Positions 62,654 through 64,000 of a stretch of 64,000 nt of DNA are shown in pieces. Under the pieces are notes generated by a model. That model saw nothing but the letters and a program-made list of their open reading frames with translations, did no database searches and was not told where the DNA came from. Made by a program: the position numbers and the translations under genes. Every line of letters begins with the position of its first letter. Position 1 is the stretch's first letter. Origin of the DNA: Gammaproteobacteria bacterium (GTDB lineage Bacteria > Pseudomonadota > Gammaproteobacteria > JACKNK01); contig JACKNK010000002.1 of the NCBI GenBank assembly GCA_024234955.1, forward strand, positions 248,001 to 312,000. Direction: 5' to 3'.

Positions 62654-63538
62654 TCAGCGCATCAGCTGTAAGGCCGCGATGCGTTCTTCCAAAGGCGGAT
62701 GAGACATGAACAGCTTGCGAATGCCTGAGCCGATCCCGCCGGAAATGCCGAAAGCGGCGAACTGGTCGGGCAGGGCTTCCGGCTCATGGGCCATGCGCAG
62801 GCGTTGCAGTGCGGCGATCATTTTCTGACGACCGGCGAGATTGGCCCCGCCTGCGTCGGCGCGGAACTCGCGACGGCGCGAGAACCACATGACGATGGCG
62901 CTCGCAAGGAAGGCCAGCACCAGTTCCGCGATGATGCTGGTGATGTAGTAGGCCGGTCCGTAGCCGCGTTCGGTCTTGAACACGACGCGATCGACGACAT
63001 GGCCGATGACCCGCGACAGGAACACCACGAAGGTGTTCACGACGCCCTGGATCAGCGCCAGGGTGACCATGTCGCCATTGGCGACGTGCGAGATTTCGTG
63101 ACCGAGCACCGCCTCGACTTCGTCACTGTTCATCTGTTGCAGCAGACCCGTGCTCACCGCCACCAGGGAATCGTTGCGGTTCCAGCCGGTGGCGAAGGCA
63201 TTCGGGGTCGGGGAGTTGAACACGCCGACTTCCGGCATGCCGATGCCTGCCCGTTCCGCCTGCAGGCGCACGGTCTGCACCAGCCACTGTTCGGTCTTGT
63301 TGCTCGGTTGCTCGATGATCTGCACGCCCATCGAGCGCTTGGCCATCCACTTGGACATGAACAAGGAGATGATCGAGCCCGAGAAACCGATGATCCCGGA
63401 CATGATCAGCAGTGCATTCAGGTTCAGGTCCACGCCGTTCTGCATCAACAGACCGTCGATACCGAGCAGGCGGAAGGTCACGCTGATCACCGCCATGATG
63501 GCTAGGTTGGTACCCAGGAAAAGCAGGATGCGAAGCAT
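62654..63538 (-). CDS. htpX: Membrane zinc protease HtpX
   Basis: A 294-residue M48 protease with the site VLGHEISHVANGDM (HExxH at about residues 140-144) and the third ligand region REFRADAGGANLAG. It has two N-terminal helices and two more after the motif, placing the active site in the cytoplasm. It degrades misfolded membrane proteins, normally with FtsH. Confidence 0.96.
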   Translation of the reverse strand: MLRILLFLGTNLAIMAVISVTFRLLGIDGLLMQNGVDLNLNALLIMSGIIGFSGSIISLFMSKWMAKRSMGVQIIEQPSNKTEQWLVQTVRLQAERAGIGMPEVGVFNSPTPNAFATGWNRNDSLVAVSTGLLQQMNSDEVEAVLGHEISHVANGDMVTLALIQGVVNTFVVFLSRVIGHVVDRVVFKTERGYGPAYYITSIIAELVLAFLASAIVMWFSRRREFRADAGGANLAGRQKMIAALQRLRMAHEPEALPDQFAAFGISGGIGSGIRKLFMSHPPLEERIAALQLMR

Positions 63539-63611
63539 TGTCGTCAGTCTCCGATAAAGGAAATCAATGCCCCATAAATAGGGGGTGGAGGCGCAATTTC
63601 AAGCGTGGCTT

Positions 63612-63674
63612 GTGGGAGCGGCGTCTCGCCGCGATGTGAGCCGACAAGGAATCGCGGCGAGACGTCGCGCCCAC
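63612..63674. repeat. Inverted repeat, GTGGGAGCGGCGTCTCGCCGCG type
   Basis: 24-bp arms (22 of 24 pair) with a 15-bp loop, related to the copy before aspS (38417-38488). Intergenic, between htpX and the sulP gene. Confidence 0.8.
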
Positions 63675-63727
63675 GTTGCTCTACTTACGTCGAGAGACCG
63701 CAGGAGGAGGATTGGAGTTCCTCAGAT

Positions 63728-63806
63728 GCGTAGGGTGGATACCCGAAGGGGTTCCGCCGTGATAAGCGCGGTGTCGGCGGAACCCCTGCGGGTGTCCGCC
63801 CTACGC
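63728..63806. repeat. Dispersed inverted repeat overlapping the sulP stop
   Basis: Arms GCGTAGGGTGGATACCCGAA and the near complement ending GGGTGTCCGCCCTACGC make a long hairpin. Its right arm contains the TAG stop codon of the minus-strand SulP gene. Confidence 0.75.
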
Positions 63807-64000
63807 AAGACGATCATCGGCGACGTGGTAACGCGGATCCTCGAGCAGATTGACCTCGACCAGGTTGCCGGCGCGGTCCAGCAGGGTCCGGCACTCGGGG
63901 CTCAGATGCTTGAGGTGCAAAGTCTTGCCGGCGCGTTCGTAGCGCTCGGCAAGGGTGTCGATCGCCTCCAGGCCGGAATGGTCGGCGACGCGGGAGTCGT
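63801..64000 (-). CDS. SulP-family anion transporter, C-terminal part (partial)
   Basis: Only the last 65 codons are in the window, ending HVADDRLA-stop. They form the end of a STAS domain: DSRVADHSGLEAIDTLAERY, KTLHLKHLSPECRTLLD and NLVEVNLLEDPRYHVA are the typical SulP tail. SulP proteins carry sulfate, bicarbonate or similar anions. The substrate cannot be told from this part. The stop lies in the arm of the inverted repeat. Confidence 0.85.
   Translation of the reverse strand, partial: DSRVADHSGLEAIDTLAERYERAGKTLHLKHLSPECRTLLDRAGNLVEVNLLEDPRYHVADDRLA

Overview
The window is a piece of a gammaproteobacterial chromosome. The core gene order points there: comM-ubiK-torF-glnK-amtB, aspS-nudB, rhlB divergent from trxA-rho, proC-yggT-yggU, yrfG/nudE, plus htpX. 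High-GC core codon use and the dispersed inverted repeats would fit a Chromatiales/Ectothiorhodospiraceae-like lineage, but the sequence alone does not fix the genus.

Layout. (1) 1-6697: minus-strand accessory genes that look like the right part of a mobile element lying left of the window. They comprise a TnsE-like protein, small unknown proteins, a membrane-protein gene cut in two by a complete IS3-family copy with 4-bp target duplications, and a secreted staphylococcal-nuclease-like protein. (2) 6697-7321: an internal fragment of comM. (3) 7322-31666: a complete Tn7-like transposon of about 24.3 kb inserted in comM, with a 5-bp target duplication (CCTTG) and regularly spaced end repeats. 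It carries tnsA-tnsB-tnsC-tniQ at its left end. Its cargo is: a minus-strand operon (multi-ubiquitin-like protein, E2-like, JAB peptidase, ThiF/E1-like, TnsE-like, nuclease); a divergent XRE/ImmA pair with a DEDD exonuclease; a three-gene unit (unknown, HExxH protein, dCTP-deaminase-like); a flavodoxin; a patatin-like lipoprotein; and a TetR/hydrolase/RND efflux block. (4) 31667-31955: the 5' end of comM. comM is therefore interrupted twice. (5) 31956-64000: ordinary core chromosome.

The core region holds a nitrogen-control block (torF-glnK-amtB behind a visible sigma-54 promoter and an NtrC-like palindrome), aspS, nudB, a tRNA-Met, folA, the RNA-metabolism genes rhlB, trxA and rho, proC-yggT-yggU, a dynamin-like GTPase, a nucleotide-hydrolase group, bioD, a gene-free 0.8-kb stretch with DnaA-box-like sites and a 56-bp direct repeat, a KAP NTPase, an acyl carrier protein with a ketosynthase, htpX, and the tail of a SulP transporter.

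The most interesting part is the transposon cargo. A complete prokaryotic ubiquitin-like conjugation set is apparently co-transcribed with a TnsE-like target-selection protein and a nuclease, and it faces an XRE/ImmA regulator pair. A related TnsE-like protein plus nuclease occurs again in the adjoining left element.
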